Source: Pseudomonadota bacterium | Lineage (GTDB): Bacteria > Desulfobacterota > Desulfobacteria > Desulfobacterales > ETH-SRB1 | NCBI GenBank assembly: GCA_018897415.1 | Contig: JAHIKR010000216.1 | Coordinates: 1 to 10,422 of the forward strand | Reading direction: 5' to 3' | DNA length: 10,422 nt | Shown here: one piece after another, positions 1 to 6,546 of the stretch | How positions within the stretch are numbered: position 1 is the first letter of the stretch | Layout of the letters: each line of letters begins with the position of its first letter | The notes under the pieces: model-generated | What the model was told of the DNA's origin: nothing | Databases searched by the model: none | What the model saw: the letters and a program-made list of their open reading frames with translations, nothing else | Made by a program: the position numbers and the translations under genes

Positions 1-204
1 ATAATCTCGCGAATCATGGGTATGTTGCTTTGACTCTTCTTTTTCGTACCTCTGTTGCGTTGGTGGTGCGCTGGAACGGTCGATTATTTTGTCTAATTCG
101 CCACGATCCAGCCAAACGCCACGACATTCCGGGCAATAATCTATTTCTACACCCTGGCGATCAGACATTACAAGGTTTACATCGTTACATGCTGGGCACT
201 TCAT
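1..204 (-). CDS. zf-TFIIB-type zinc-ribbon protein (C-terminus off the window)
   Basis: Reading the minus strand from an ATG at 204-202 gives 68 codons with no stop before the left edge, so the 3' end is missing. The start is fixed by a GAGGAGA Shine-Dalgarno sequence at 211-217. The protein begins MKCPACNDVNLVMSDRQGVE and has two CxxC knuckles (C3/C6 and C24/C27) followed by GVWLDRGELDKI. That pattern is typical of the small zf-TFIIB domain family (a short zinc ribbon with a WLD...GEL signature). Residues after about 45 are polar and low-complexity. The function of this family is not established; a zinc-binding, possibly nucleic-acid or protein-contact role is inferred. The gene lies 24 bp downstream of the lipoprotein gene on the same strand, so co-transcription is likely. 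Confidence 0.85.
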   Translation of the reverse strand, partial: MKCPACNDVNLVMSDRQGVEIDYCPECRGVWLDRGELDKIIDRSSAPPTQQRYEKEESKQHTHDSRDY

Positions 205-228
205 GTTTTATCTCCTCATTTTATTAGT

Positions 229-516
229 TTATTCACTTTCTTCGGTAGCTTTCTCTTCGGTGGGCTCAGTATCTTCTTTCTCTTTCTTGACTTCGTCCTC
301 GGCGGACTCAGCATCTTCTTTCTTGCCTTCATCCTCGGATTCGCCGGTGTTGCCGGTCACTTCTCCAATTGCCTTCTGTGCTTTATCGACTGTATCCGTC
401 ATTAATTCGACGGCGGCTTTTTTCGCTTCTTCCGCCTGTTCGCAGCCGCTCAGAACTATCAGTGACAGCGACAGCAGACATGCCAGTACCAGTATTGATC
501 TACTAAGAGTCCTCAT
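229..516 (-). CDS. small acidic lipoprotein
   Basis: A 95-residue protein with a good ribosome-binding site (AGGAGA, 523-528). It starts with a basic n-region (MRTLSRS) and a hydrophobic core, then a lipobox LSGC with the lipidated cysteine at residue 25. This marks it as a type II signal peptide lipoprotein anchored in the inner or outer membrane. The mature part runs from an amphipathic alanine/lysine stretch (residues about 26-50) into a tail almost entirely of E, D, K, S, T and A, which is probably disordered. There is no recognisable catalytic domain. It resembles the many small lineage-specific lipoproteins of this type, and no function can be assigned. The 24 bp spacing to the downstream zinc-ribbon gene suggests one transcript. 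A strong hairpin lies in its leader (550-575). Confidence 0.82.
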   Translation of the reverse strand: MRTLSRSILVLACLLSLSLIVLSGCEQAEEAKKAAVELMTDTVDKAQKAIGEVTGNTGESEDEGKKEDAESAEDEVKKEKEDTEPTEEKATEESE

Positions 517-549
517 TGCTTGTCTCCTTAATTAGAAATTATTTTTTCA

Positions 550-575
550 CCTTGAGCATCAATGCTTGCTCAAGG
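550..575. repeat. perfect 9-bp inverted repeat (hairpin) in the lipoprotein leader
   Basis: CCTTGAGCA at 550-558 pairs perfectly with TGCTCAAGG at 567-575 around an 8-nt loop. It lies between the DUF2914-type gene and the lipoprotein gene, both on the minus strand. On that strand the hairpin is followed by GTGAAAAAAT, with no U-tract, so it is not a canonical intrinsic terminator. A leader structure, a processing site or a protein-binding palindrome are all possible. Confidence 0.6.
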
Positions 576-753
576 GATTCATTGCTGCTTATTGTATCTC
601 ACCTCCTTTTTTGAAATCCGATGTAAAGACTGTTTGCCAAACAAATTCGGAAATTAAGTGTCGGCGACGGTTCCTTGCAAAACCAGGTTCCTATCCTTGC
701 CCCATGTCTCCAATCATGACATCCATCTATTCGGTCCCTTTTCTATTTACGGC

Positions 754-1164
754 TTATGGCGTGATTTCGAACTCAAGAGTCTGCAGCAACTCGCCATCTG
801 GGCCGAGTACATCCACGTGCCATAATCCAGCCTGATGGGGTTGAATCACTTTCGAACTCCAGGTTCGCCAGCTCGCAGAACCAACTTTCAAGGTTACCCA
901 AGCCCACTGCGTCTCGCCAAAATACCACGCATGAGTAATCCCGGTCGGTTCCTGAGCACCCGTAATTCTGGTAAAACAGCAAAGCTTACCTACTGATGCC
1001 CTGAAACTGTTGCCCGCATCAACTGGGGTCCGGTCAACCACATCCTCGCAGATTACAGCGTCTGCGACTTTCAGTGAAACAGCCTCCTGGCCCTCAATTG
1101 TCGCTGCTGGCAAAAGGCAAACCGTTATTAGCAGTATCATAAAAGCAAAAAAGACTGATTTCAT
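754..1164 (-). CDS. exported DUF2914-like protein
   Basis: A 136-residue protein with an N-terminal signal peptide: MKSVFF followed by a hydrophobic run to about residue 21, with probable cleavage near ATIEGQEA. The start is supported by AAAGGAGA just upstream of the ATG. The mature domain carries the hallmarks I associate with DUF2914: an R-x-P near residues 45-47, KLCCFTRI (60-67), HAWYF (78-82), WRTWSSK (99-105) and GLWHVDVL (113-120), ending in a beta-strand-rich EFEITP. It is probably periplasmic, a single small beta-sandwich. The biochemical role of this family is unknown. The residue pattern is good enough for the family call but no ligand or partner is visible. A gene on the same strand for a lipoprotein follows after 237 bp, consistent with a small envelope cluster. 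Confidence 0.75.
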   Translation of the reverse strand: MKSVFFAFMILLITVCLLPAATIEGQEAVSLKVADAVICEDVVDRTPVDAGNSFRASVGKLCCFTRITGAQEPTGITHAWYFGETQWAWVTLKVGSASWRTWSSKVIQPHQAGLWHVDVLGPDGELLQTLEFEITP

Positions 1165-1268
1165 GGGTATTATCTCCTTTTAAAAACGATTAAGTGCCCA
1201 ACTCCTCTCCACAGGGCAATACTGTTGACTTAAGGAAATTAAAGCGTGTTTTTGAATATCGAAAAAGG

Positions 1269-1297
1269 AAAATATTTTAAAATAATGCCTTTGTAAA
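1269..1297 (-). promoter_or_regulatory. candidate sigma70 promoter for the DUF2914-like gene
   Basis: On the minus strand TTTACA (1297-1292) is followed after 17 bp by TATTTT (1274-1269). This matches 5/6 at -35 and 4/6 at -10. It would give a start near 1262 and a leader of about 100 nt before the ATG at 1164. The region is AT-rich, so chance matches are easy. Confidence 0.35.
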
Positions 1298-1304
1298 GAA
1301 AAAT

Positions 1305-1521
1305 CGTAACCGTTCAGCCACCAAGGCACTAAGTCGCCGGTCAAAACCGGCAAGATTTAGTGGATGAAAGAGCCATACAGAGAAGGATTAGCGATCCACG
1401 CTGACCCCGAGTGACAGTAATGTCATGGCTGAAGCGTTGACAGAGGGGATACGTGCAGGCTGAAATGCTTGTTTTATTTCAGAGTGCCGACGCTGTGTGT
1501 CAGGTGGAAGGCAAAACCGGG
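1305..1521 (+). ncRNA. structured region: candidate orphan HEARO/omega-RNA-like RNA or IS relic
   Basis: There is no ORF here, but a dense series of inverted repeats. CACTAAGT (1327-1334) pairs with ATTTAGTG (1355-1362, one G-U) and encloses GCCGG/CCGGC (1336-1340/1347-1351). GTGGAT (1360-1365) is complementary to ATCCAC (1394-1399). CCCC (1405-1408) is complementary to GGGG (1445-1448), and encloses TGAC/GTCA (1412-1415/1422-1425). CTGAAAT (1460-1466) pairs perfectly with ATTTCAG (1476-1482). CAAAACCGG occurs twice (1342-1350 and 1512-1520), near both ends. The order of elements on the plus strand (5' hairpin, a GAAAGAGC-containing segment, a CCCC...GGGG long-range pairing, a 3' hairpin) recalls IscB-associated HEARO/omega RNAs. 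This is from memory only, and no iscB gene follows. A group II intron fragment or another IS200/IS605-type end is possible. Folding is well supported; identity and strand are not. Confidence 0.4.
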
Positions 1522-2046
1522 TTAATATTTAGCATCAGCATATTCCACCCAACCTCCGGCCGCAACAAGTGCGCGGTCAAAGTCGGAGATTGAAAAGCCC
1601 ACTTCTTCTTCAAGCCCGTCAGCTTTAAGAATAAATACATTTTTTTCAAGATCAGTTTCGATGAGTGTCTCTTTGCCTGAAAAGAGCTGGAAAAGATGAT
1701 CTATAGTCTGGCCGGGCAGTTCCACTGCCATCATCCCGCAGTTGAACATATTCTGCCGGAATATCCTTGCAAAACTTACAGCGATTACCATGTTGATGTT
1801 GTTTACTTCGAGTGCCCATGGCGCATGCTCTCTGGAGGAACCGCATCCGAAATTAGCCCTGGTTATGATTACGCTTTTTCCTTTAATATCCTTTTTCCGA
1901 GTGAATACATCCAGTTGTAGATCCTCTAAAAGATGTGGCTTAAGCGCTTCCTTGGAAATTTCCGTAAGGTATTTTGCAGGAATTATTTCATCTGTATTGA
2001 TATCTGATCTGTCGAGGAATAGCACTTTGCCACTGAAACCTTTCAT
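1522..2046 (-). CDS. leuD: 3-isopropylmalate dehydratase small subunit
   Basis: This is the small (swivel-domain) subunit that pairs with LeuC to isomerise 2-isopropylmalate to 3-isopropylmalate in leucine biosynthesis, in the cytoplasm. The protein has 174 residues, close to the short archaeal/type-2 LeuD size. The signatures are DINTDEIIPAKYL (15-27) and NFGCGSSREHAPWAL (65-79), the substrate-binding loop of the aconitase swivel fold. The start has a GGGAGAA ribosome-binding site. It begins 19 bp after the leuC stop, a typical leuCD operon. The closely related homoaconitase or dimethylmaleate hydratase small subunits cannot be excluded by sequence alone, but leucine synthesis is the default reading. 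The stop codon (1522-1524) abuts the structured region at 1305-1521. Confidence 0.93.
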   Translation of the reverse strand: MKGFSGKVLFLDRSDINTDEIIPAKYLTEISKEALKPHLLEDLQLDVFTRKKDIKGKSVIITRANFGCGSSREHAPWALEVNNINMVIAVSFARIFRQNMFNCGMMAVELPGQTIDHLFQLFSGKETLIETDLEKNVFILKADGLEEEVGFSISDFDRALVAAGGWVEYADAKY

Positions 2047-2065
2047 AATTTTTCTCCCTGCCTCA

Positions 2066-3349
2066 CTATTTATATAAGCTTGAATTTGTAATATATCCCG
2101 AGATAGCGCATGCTGCTGCTGTAGCAGGACTCATAAGGTGCACCATTCCGCCTTTGCCCATCCGGCCGTTAAAATTACGGTTTGTTGTTGACGCGCATAC
2201 TTCTCCTTCCGCAAGCACGCCATTGCTCATGCCGAGACATGCTCCGCAGGTCGGGTTTGTCACACAGAAACCGGCGTCCATAAATATTTTAAGAATACCT
2301 TCATCCATTGCTTGTCTGAAAATTTTTGGAGTTGCAGGAGATACAATGCCCCGGACAGAGTCACTTATCTTATTGCCTTTCAGTACTTGAGCGGCAATTC
2401 TTAGATCTTCAATTCTTCCGTTTGTACATGACCCTATGTAAACCTGATCTACCTTTATCTTTTCCATCTTCCTTACAGGTTTTACCTGATCGGGCTTATA
2501 TCCGAAAGCAACCATAGGTTCCAGCCTGCTTACATCATGTTCAATAACATCATGGTATTCTGCATCCGGATCAGGAGAAAACTTCTTAAATTCCTCAAGA
2601 GCTTTTTCTTTTGTTGGATATTTGTCTTTAATAAATTCCCACAGGTATTCAACGGTTGTCATGTCCGGATAGCAGATACCGCAAGTCCCCCCTGCTTCTA
2701 TTGCCATATTGCATAAAGTCATTCTACCTTCCATGCTCATTGCATCCACAGCAGAACCCGCAAATTCAATAATTTTGTTTGTTGCGCCATTTACGCCGAG
2801 TCTTCCGATTATGGAAAGAATTACGTCCTTTGCATAAACGCCTTCGGGCATCTGGCCGACTATGTTGATTTTAATTGTCGAGGGATAGTTAAATGCACAT
2901 ACACCCTTTAAAATTCCAACTTCAAGATCGGTTGTACCAACGCCTGCTGCAAATGCGCAAAATGCGCCGTGGGTGCAAGTGTGGGAGTCGCCCATGATTA
3001 CGGTATATCCCGGACGAACAAAACCTTTTTCAGGAAAAATCGCATGACATACTCCGTTTCTGCCTATGTCAAAGAAATCCCTGATATTGTGGCGCCTGGC
3101 CCAATCTCTTAAAATTTTACCCTGCATGGCTGTTTTTGAATCCTTTGCAGGAGTAACGTGGTCAATCACAGCTTTAATTTTATCAGGATCAAACACCCTG
3201 TCTTTATTCCGGATTACCAGATCATTTATTGCAACAGGTGTTGTTATTTCATGGCAGAAAACAGCATCAAGACTGATAACATGAATATCTCCTGACGGGT
3301 TGTCCACAAAATGGGAATCAAATATTTTTTCAGCAACGGTCTGCCCCAT
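2066..3349 (-). CDS. leuC: 3-isopropylmalate dehydratase large subunit
   Basis: This is the [4Fe-4S] large subunit of isopropylmalate isomerase. With the start at ATG 3349, which has an AGGAGG site at 3354-3359, it is 427 residues, the usual size for the type-2/HACN family. The open frame continues upstream to 3394, but that stretch is encoded by the short repeats there and lacks a ribosome-binding site. The motifs are VIMGDSHTCTHGAF (117-130), the cluster ligand in GSCTNGRIEDLR (C308), and NPTCGACLGMSNG (C368 and C371), giving the expected three cysteines. STTNRNFNGRMG (388-398 region) is the substrate-phosphate/carboxylate loop. It is co-directional with leuD. lepA lies upstream, separated by a 193-bp repeat-filled gap. 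leuA and leuB are not in the window. Confidence 0.94.
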   Translation of the reverse strand: MGQTVAEKIFDSHFVDNPSGDIHVISLDAVFCHEITTPVAINDLVIRNKDRVFDPDKIKAVIDHVTPAKDSKTAMQGKILRDWARRHNIRDFFDIGRNGVCHAIFPEKGFVRPGYTVIMGDSHTCTHGAFCAFAAGVGTTDLEVGILKGVCAFNYPSTIKINIVGQMPEGVYAKDVILSIIGRLGVNGATNKIIEFAGSAVDAMSMEGRMTLCNMAIEAGGTCGICYPDMTTVEYLWEFIKDKYPTKEKALEEFKKFSPDPDAEYHDVIEHDVSRLEPMVAFGYKPDQVKPVRKMEKIKVDQVYIGSCTNGRIEDLRIAAQVLKGNKISDSVRGIVSPATPKIFRQAMDEGILKIFMDAGFCVTNPTCGACLGMSNGVLAEGEVCASTTNRNFNGRMGKGGMVHLMSPATAAACAISGYITNSSLYK

Positions 3350-3372
3350 ATAACCTCCTAATCCGAAAGTAA

Positions 3373-3407
3373 ATTGACAATTGAATATTGACAATTGAAT
3401 ATTGAAG
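3373..3407 (+). repeat. heptamer/14-mer tandem array (left arm)
   Basis: Two exact copies of ATTGACAATTGAAT (3373-3386 and 3387-3400) are followed by a partial third starting ATTGAAG. Read in sevens, it is ATTGACA/ATTGAAT/ATTGACA/ATTGAAT/ATTGAAG. It sits just upstream of the leuC ribosome-binding site and faces, in inverted orientation, the array at 3503-3536. Confidence 0.8.
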
Positions 3408-3444
3408 GAATCTTATTAATTTTAATCAAAAATAGGATTTAATT

Positions 3445-3464
3445 CCCCGTAGCTTGCTGCGGGG
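3445..3464. repeat. REP-like GC-rich palindrome
   Basis: CCCCGTAG (3445-3452) pairs with TTGCGGGG-type complement at 3457-3464 (8 bp with one G-U) around a CTTG loop, in an otherwise AT-rich spacer. It is followed by GTAGTTCATT, recalling the tetranucleotide next to REP hairpins mobilised by RAYT/Y1 transposases. Neither strand has a U-tract after the stem, so it is not a standard terminator. It lies between the two heptamer arrays. Confidence 0.6.
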
Positions 3465-3502
3465 GTAGTTCATTTAAAATGATAAAGCGAAGCGATACCA
3501 CA

Positions 3503-3536
3503 AATCTTCAATCTTCAATCTTCAATCTTCAATATT
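3503..3536 (-). repeat. heptamer tandem array (right arm)
   Basis: Four exact copies of AATCTTC (3503-3530) are followed by AATATT. On the minus strand this is ATTGAAG repeated four times, the same heptamer family as the left arm at 3373-3407 but inverted. It ends 7 bp from the lepA stop codon. Confidence 0.8.
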
Positions 3537-3542
3537 AACTAA

Positions 3543-5339
3543 CTAATCTTTATCTGCTTTTAATATTGAAAGAAATGCAGACTGTGGAATCATGACTTTT
3601 CCCACCATCTTCATTCTTTTTTTACCTTTTTTCTGTTTTTCGAGGAGCTTGCGTTTTCGCGTTATATCTCCGCCATAGCACTTTGCTGTTACGTCTTTTC
3701 TTAAAGCTGAAATGGTTTCACGTGAGATAATATTACCGCCGATTGCACCCTGTATGGCTATTTTAAACATCTGTCTAGGAATTTCATCTTTTAGTTTTTT
3801 ACATGCAAATCTTGCCCGTTCAACAGCCCTGTCTTTGTGAACCAGCTGAGATAATGCGTCTACACGGTCGCCATTTATCAGAATATCAAGTTTTGCAAGA
3901 TCTGTCTCTCTGTAATCTATTATTTCATAGTCAAATGATCCATATCCCTGAGTTAATGATTTTAGTTTATCGTAAAAGTCATAAATAACTTCAGCAAGGG
4001 GAAGTTCAAAAATCATATCCAGACGGTTATTAGTAAGATATTGATACGTGGTATTAATCCCTCGTCTTTCAAGGCACAGCTTCATAACCGTTCCCATATA
4101 ACGATCTGGTGTTATTATTGAGGCCCGGATGAATGGCTCGAGAGTTTTATCAATTCCCGATGGATCCGGATATAATGACGGATTGTCGATTATCCTGGAT
4201 GAACCGTCCTGCATTATTAGCTTGTACCTTACAGACGGAGCCGTAAGAATCAGAGAAAGATCGTATTCACGCTCAAGCCTTTCCTGCGCTACTTCAAGAT
4301 GAAGAAGCCCCAGAAATCCGCAGCGAAAACCAAAACCCAGAGCTGTCGACGTATCTTTTTCATAAATCAAAGAAGCATCGTTTAATTTAAGCTTTTCCAT
4401 TGCAGTGGCCAGTTCCTCGTATCCATCAGATGCTACCGGGTATATTGAGGAAAATACAACAGGTTTTTCAATCTTGAATCCAGGCAATGGGGTTTCACAT
4501 GGCCGGTTTTTTAACGTAATTGTATCACCGCATTTGGTGTCACTTACTGTTTTTATCCCTGCAATAATATAACCTACCTGGCCTGCTGAGATTTCCTTTT
4601 GAGGTATTCTTTCAATCTGGAATATTCCTACCTCCTCAGTTTTATAAATATTATTATTTGACATGAACTTTATAGTGTCGCCCGGCTTTATTTTACCCTG
4701 AAAGATTCTAACATGTACTATAGTACCCCTGTAAGAATCGTAATCGGAATCGAAAATCAGGGCCTTTAGTGGTGCCTCTGGATCTCCAGAGGGCGGCGGA
4801 AGATTGTTAACCACTCCTTCAAGCACATCTTCTATGCCAATACCTTCTTTGGCTGAGGTAAGAATCGCCGATTCCGGATCTAAGCCCAAATCGTCGCTAA
4901 TCTGGATTTTTGTTCTTTCAATATCGGCAGATGGCAAATCTATTTTATTTATTACCGGAATAATTTCAAGGTCGTGTTCCAGAGCAAGATAAAGATTAGC
5001 CAGGGTTTGTGCTTCAACACCCTGACTGGCATCTATCAGCAGAAGAGCGCCTTCACATGAAGATAGAGCACGCGAAACTTCATAGGTAAAATCAACATGT
5101 CCAGGCGTATCAATAAGGTTTAAGAAGTATGTCTGACCGTCTTTTGCCTGGTACGGGAGACAAATTGTTTGGCTCTTTATAGTGATGCCTCTTTCTCGCT
5201 CTATATCCATTGTGTCGAGAATCTGATCCTGAAAATTTCGTTCCGAAATAACACCTGTAGCCTGTATAAGGCGGTCTGACAGAGTCGACTTGCCATGATC
5301 AATATGAGCTATTATGCTGAAATTTCGTATATTTTTCAT
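3543..5339 (-). CDS. lepA: elongation factor 4 (LepA), ribosome back-translocase GTPase
   Basis: This is a translational GTPase that binds the ribosome and affects translocation and initiation under stress. It has 598 residues, essentially the E. coli length. The G1 P-loop AHIDHGKST is at 11-19, switch I GIT at 51-53, G3 DTPGH at 77-81, G4 NKID at 131-134 and a G5-like SAKEGIG near residues 162-168. EF-G-like domains II, III and V follow. The LepA-specific C-terminal domain ends in a basic KRKLLEKQKKGKKRMKMVG stretch, diagnostic against EF-G. The start at 5339 has a modest AAGGAC site. lepA is often followed by lepB, but here leuC lies downstream after a repeat element. A candidate promoter lies at 5399-5426. 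Confidence 0.97.
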   Translation of the reverse strand: MKNIRNFSIIAHIDHGKSTLSDRLIQATGVISERNFQDQILDTMDIERERGITIKSQTICLPYQAKDGQTYFLNLIDTPGHVDFTYEVSRALSSCEGALLLIDASQGVEAQTLANLYLALEHDLEIIPVINKIDLPSADIERTKIQISDDLGLDPESAILTSAKEGIGIEDVLEGVVNNLPPPSGDPEAPLKALIFDSDYDSYRGTIVHVRIFQGKIKPGDTIKFMSNNNIYKTEEVGIFQIERIPQKEISAGQVGYIIAGIKTVSDTKCGDTITLKNRPCETPLPGFKIEKPVVFSSIYPVASDGYEELATAMEKLKLNDASLIYEKDTSTALGFGFRCGFLGLLHLEVAQERLEREYDLSLILTAPSVRYKLIMQDGSSRIIDNPSLYPDPSGIDKTLEPFIRASIITPDRYMGTVMKLCLERRGINTTYQYLTNNRLDMIFELPLAEVIYDFYDKLKSLTQGYGSFDYEIIDYRETDLAKLDILINGDRVDALSQLVHKDRAVERARFACKKLKDEIPRQMFKIAIQGAIGGNIISRETISALRKDVTAKCYGGDITRKRKLLEKQKKGKKRMKMVGKVMIPQSAFLSILKADKD

Positions 5340-5398
5340 CTTCGTCCTTGCCGCCTTGTATCTTCGGCAAACTCGACGCTTGCAAAATTCAGGTTATA

Positions 5399-5426
5399 GT
5401 TATATGGTAAATTGAATATATGTAAA
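5399..5426 (-). promoter_or_regulatory. candidate sigma70 promoter for lepA
   Basis: On the minus strand TTTACA (5426-5421) and TATAAC (5404-5399) are separated by 16 bp. Each matches 5/6 of the consensus hexamer. The predicted start near 5392 gives a leader of about 50 nt. It lies in the divergent spacer between lepA and the GGDEF gene. Confidence 0.5.
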
Positions 5427-5469
5427 AAGAAAAAACACTTCTATCAAATTATCTCTCAATGTGTCAACT

Positions 5470-5498
5470 CTGACCTTTTGCACGCATTTTGATATTAT
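5470..5498 (+). promoter_or_regulatory. candidate promoter for the receiver-GGDEF gene
   Basis: CTGACC (5470-5475) and TATTAT (5493-5498) are separated by 17 bp. The -10 matches 5/6 and the -35 matches 4/6. The expected start falls almost on the ATG at 5506, which has no Shine-Dalgarno sequence, so this promoter would give a leaderless mRNA. Confidence 0.35.
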
Positions 5499-5505
5499 TT
5501 AGTAA

Positions 5506-6456
5506 ATGATGATCAAACAATCAAAAATAGACACCAGTATTTTAATTGTCGATGACGAGCCTAATATTAGAAATTCTATCCATGAATTTATTGGCATGGC
5601 TGGTTATAAGTCATTCAAGGCTTCAAGTGCAGAAGAAGCACTTGAAATATTAAAGAAAAATGCCATTTATGTCGTTATAACCGACATAAGGCTGCCAGGA
5701 ATGAGCGGCCTCGAACTGACTGACCTTATAAAAAATAGTTATGATACAGATGTAATTGTTATAACAGGCTATGTCGGTGATTATTCTTATGAAGAAGCAA
5801 TCAACAAGGGTGCAAGCGATTTTGTATCTAAGCCGATACGTTTTGAAGAGCTTCTGCTAAGGCTGAGAAGAGTTTTAAAAGAGCGGCAGATCGCAAAAGA
5901 GCGCACCTTAATGCTGAAGAAACTTCAGGAGCTTGCAATAACGGATGGCCTGACAACACTCTATAATTCCAGATACTTTTATAAACAACTGGATTCAGAG
6001 GTTGACAGATCCAAACGTTACAATCATCCCCTTACGCTTCTGTTTATGGATATTGATTATTTCAAACATTATAATGATACTTATGGTCACATGGAAGGTG
6101 ACAAGGTTCTTGCCAGGTTCGGGAAGGTAATTAAATCATGCCTCAGAAAGATGGATACCGCATACAGATACGGGGGAGAGGAATTTACTGTTATACTCCC
6201 TGAAACAAGCAGGGATGAGGTTATGACTGTTGCCGAGAGGATAAAGGACGCCATAAAAAATGAAAAATTTTCACCTCAATCAGGAGAATCCATATCAATG
6301 ACGATCAGCATAGGAGTTGCACAATATTGCCCGGGCGAAAGAATATCAACATTTGTTCAAAGGGCAGACAAGGCAATGTATCTTTCAAAGCAAAGGGGAC
6401 GCAATCAAATCTCAACCATTTTTAGTGATGAATGTTCAGAAACAACAGATTCTTAA
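5506..6456 (+). CDS. response regulator with GGDEF diguanylate cyclase output
   Basis: A 316-residue, two-domain cytoplasmic signalling protein. The receiver domain (about 11-125) has the acidic pair D16/D17, phospho-acceptor D60 in VVITDIRLPGMSG, T87 and K109 in SKP. A short helical linker (about 122-142) leads to the GGDEF domain (about 143-305). That domain has DGLTTLYNSRYF (147-158), FMDIDYFKHYNDTYGH (180-195) and an intact active site GGEEF (223-227). An RxxD inhibitory site (R214-D217) lies five residues before it. Phosphorylation is therefore expected to drive c-di-GMP synthesis with product feedback, PleD/WspR-like. No partner kinase is in the window. The start has an in-frame stop directly upstream (5503-5505) and no ribosome-binding site. 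ATG at 5506 or 5509 are the only sensible starts. Confidence 0.93.
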   Translation: MMIKQSKIDTSILIVDDEPNIRNSIHEFIGMAGYKSFKASSAEEALEILKKNAIYVVITDIRLPGMSGLELTDLIKNSYDTDVIVITGYVGDYSYEEAINKGASDFVSKPIRFEELLLRLRRVLKERQIAKERTLMLKKLQELAITDGLTTLYNSRYFYKQLDSEVDRSKRYNHPLTLLFMDIDYFKHYNDTYGHMEGDKVLARFGKVIKSCLRKMDTAYRYGGEEFTVILPETSRDEVMTVAERIKDAIKNEKFSPQSGESISMTISIGVAQYCPGERISTFVQRADKAMYLSKQRGRNQISTIFSDECSETTDS

Positions 6457-6546
6457 GAAAGCCAGTCCTTACTTTGAGATCTTTGAAAAATTCTTTGAAC
6501 GACGTCATACAAATAAGTGAAAAGACTTTTTTACAGGAGAATAATT

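Noticed and set aside
3350..3394. In-frame N-terminal extension of leuC to an ATG at 3394
   Set aside because: The extra 15 residues are encoded by the ATTGAAT/ATTGACA repeats, have no ribosome-binding site, and do not resemble LeuC. The ATG at 3349 has an AGGAGG site and gives the family length.
3445..3464. Intrinsic terminator for lepA
   Set aside because: The hairpin is strong, but on the minus strand it is followed by AATTAAATCC and not by a U-tract.
3503..3536. CRISPR array
   Set aside because: The units are 7 bp in direct tandem with no spacers, so this is a simple tandem repeat.
6517..6546. Ten-codon upstream extension of slyD
   Set aside because: No ribosome-binding site; it would cover the AGGAGA that serves the ATG at 6547, and SlyD proteins begin at the MKIAENLFV-like position.
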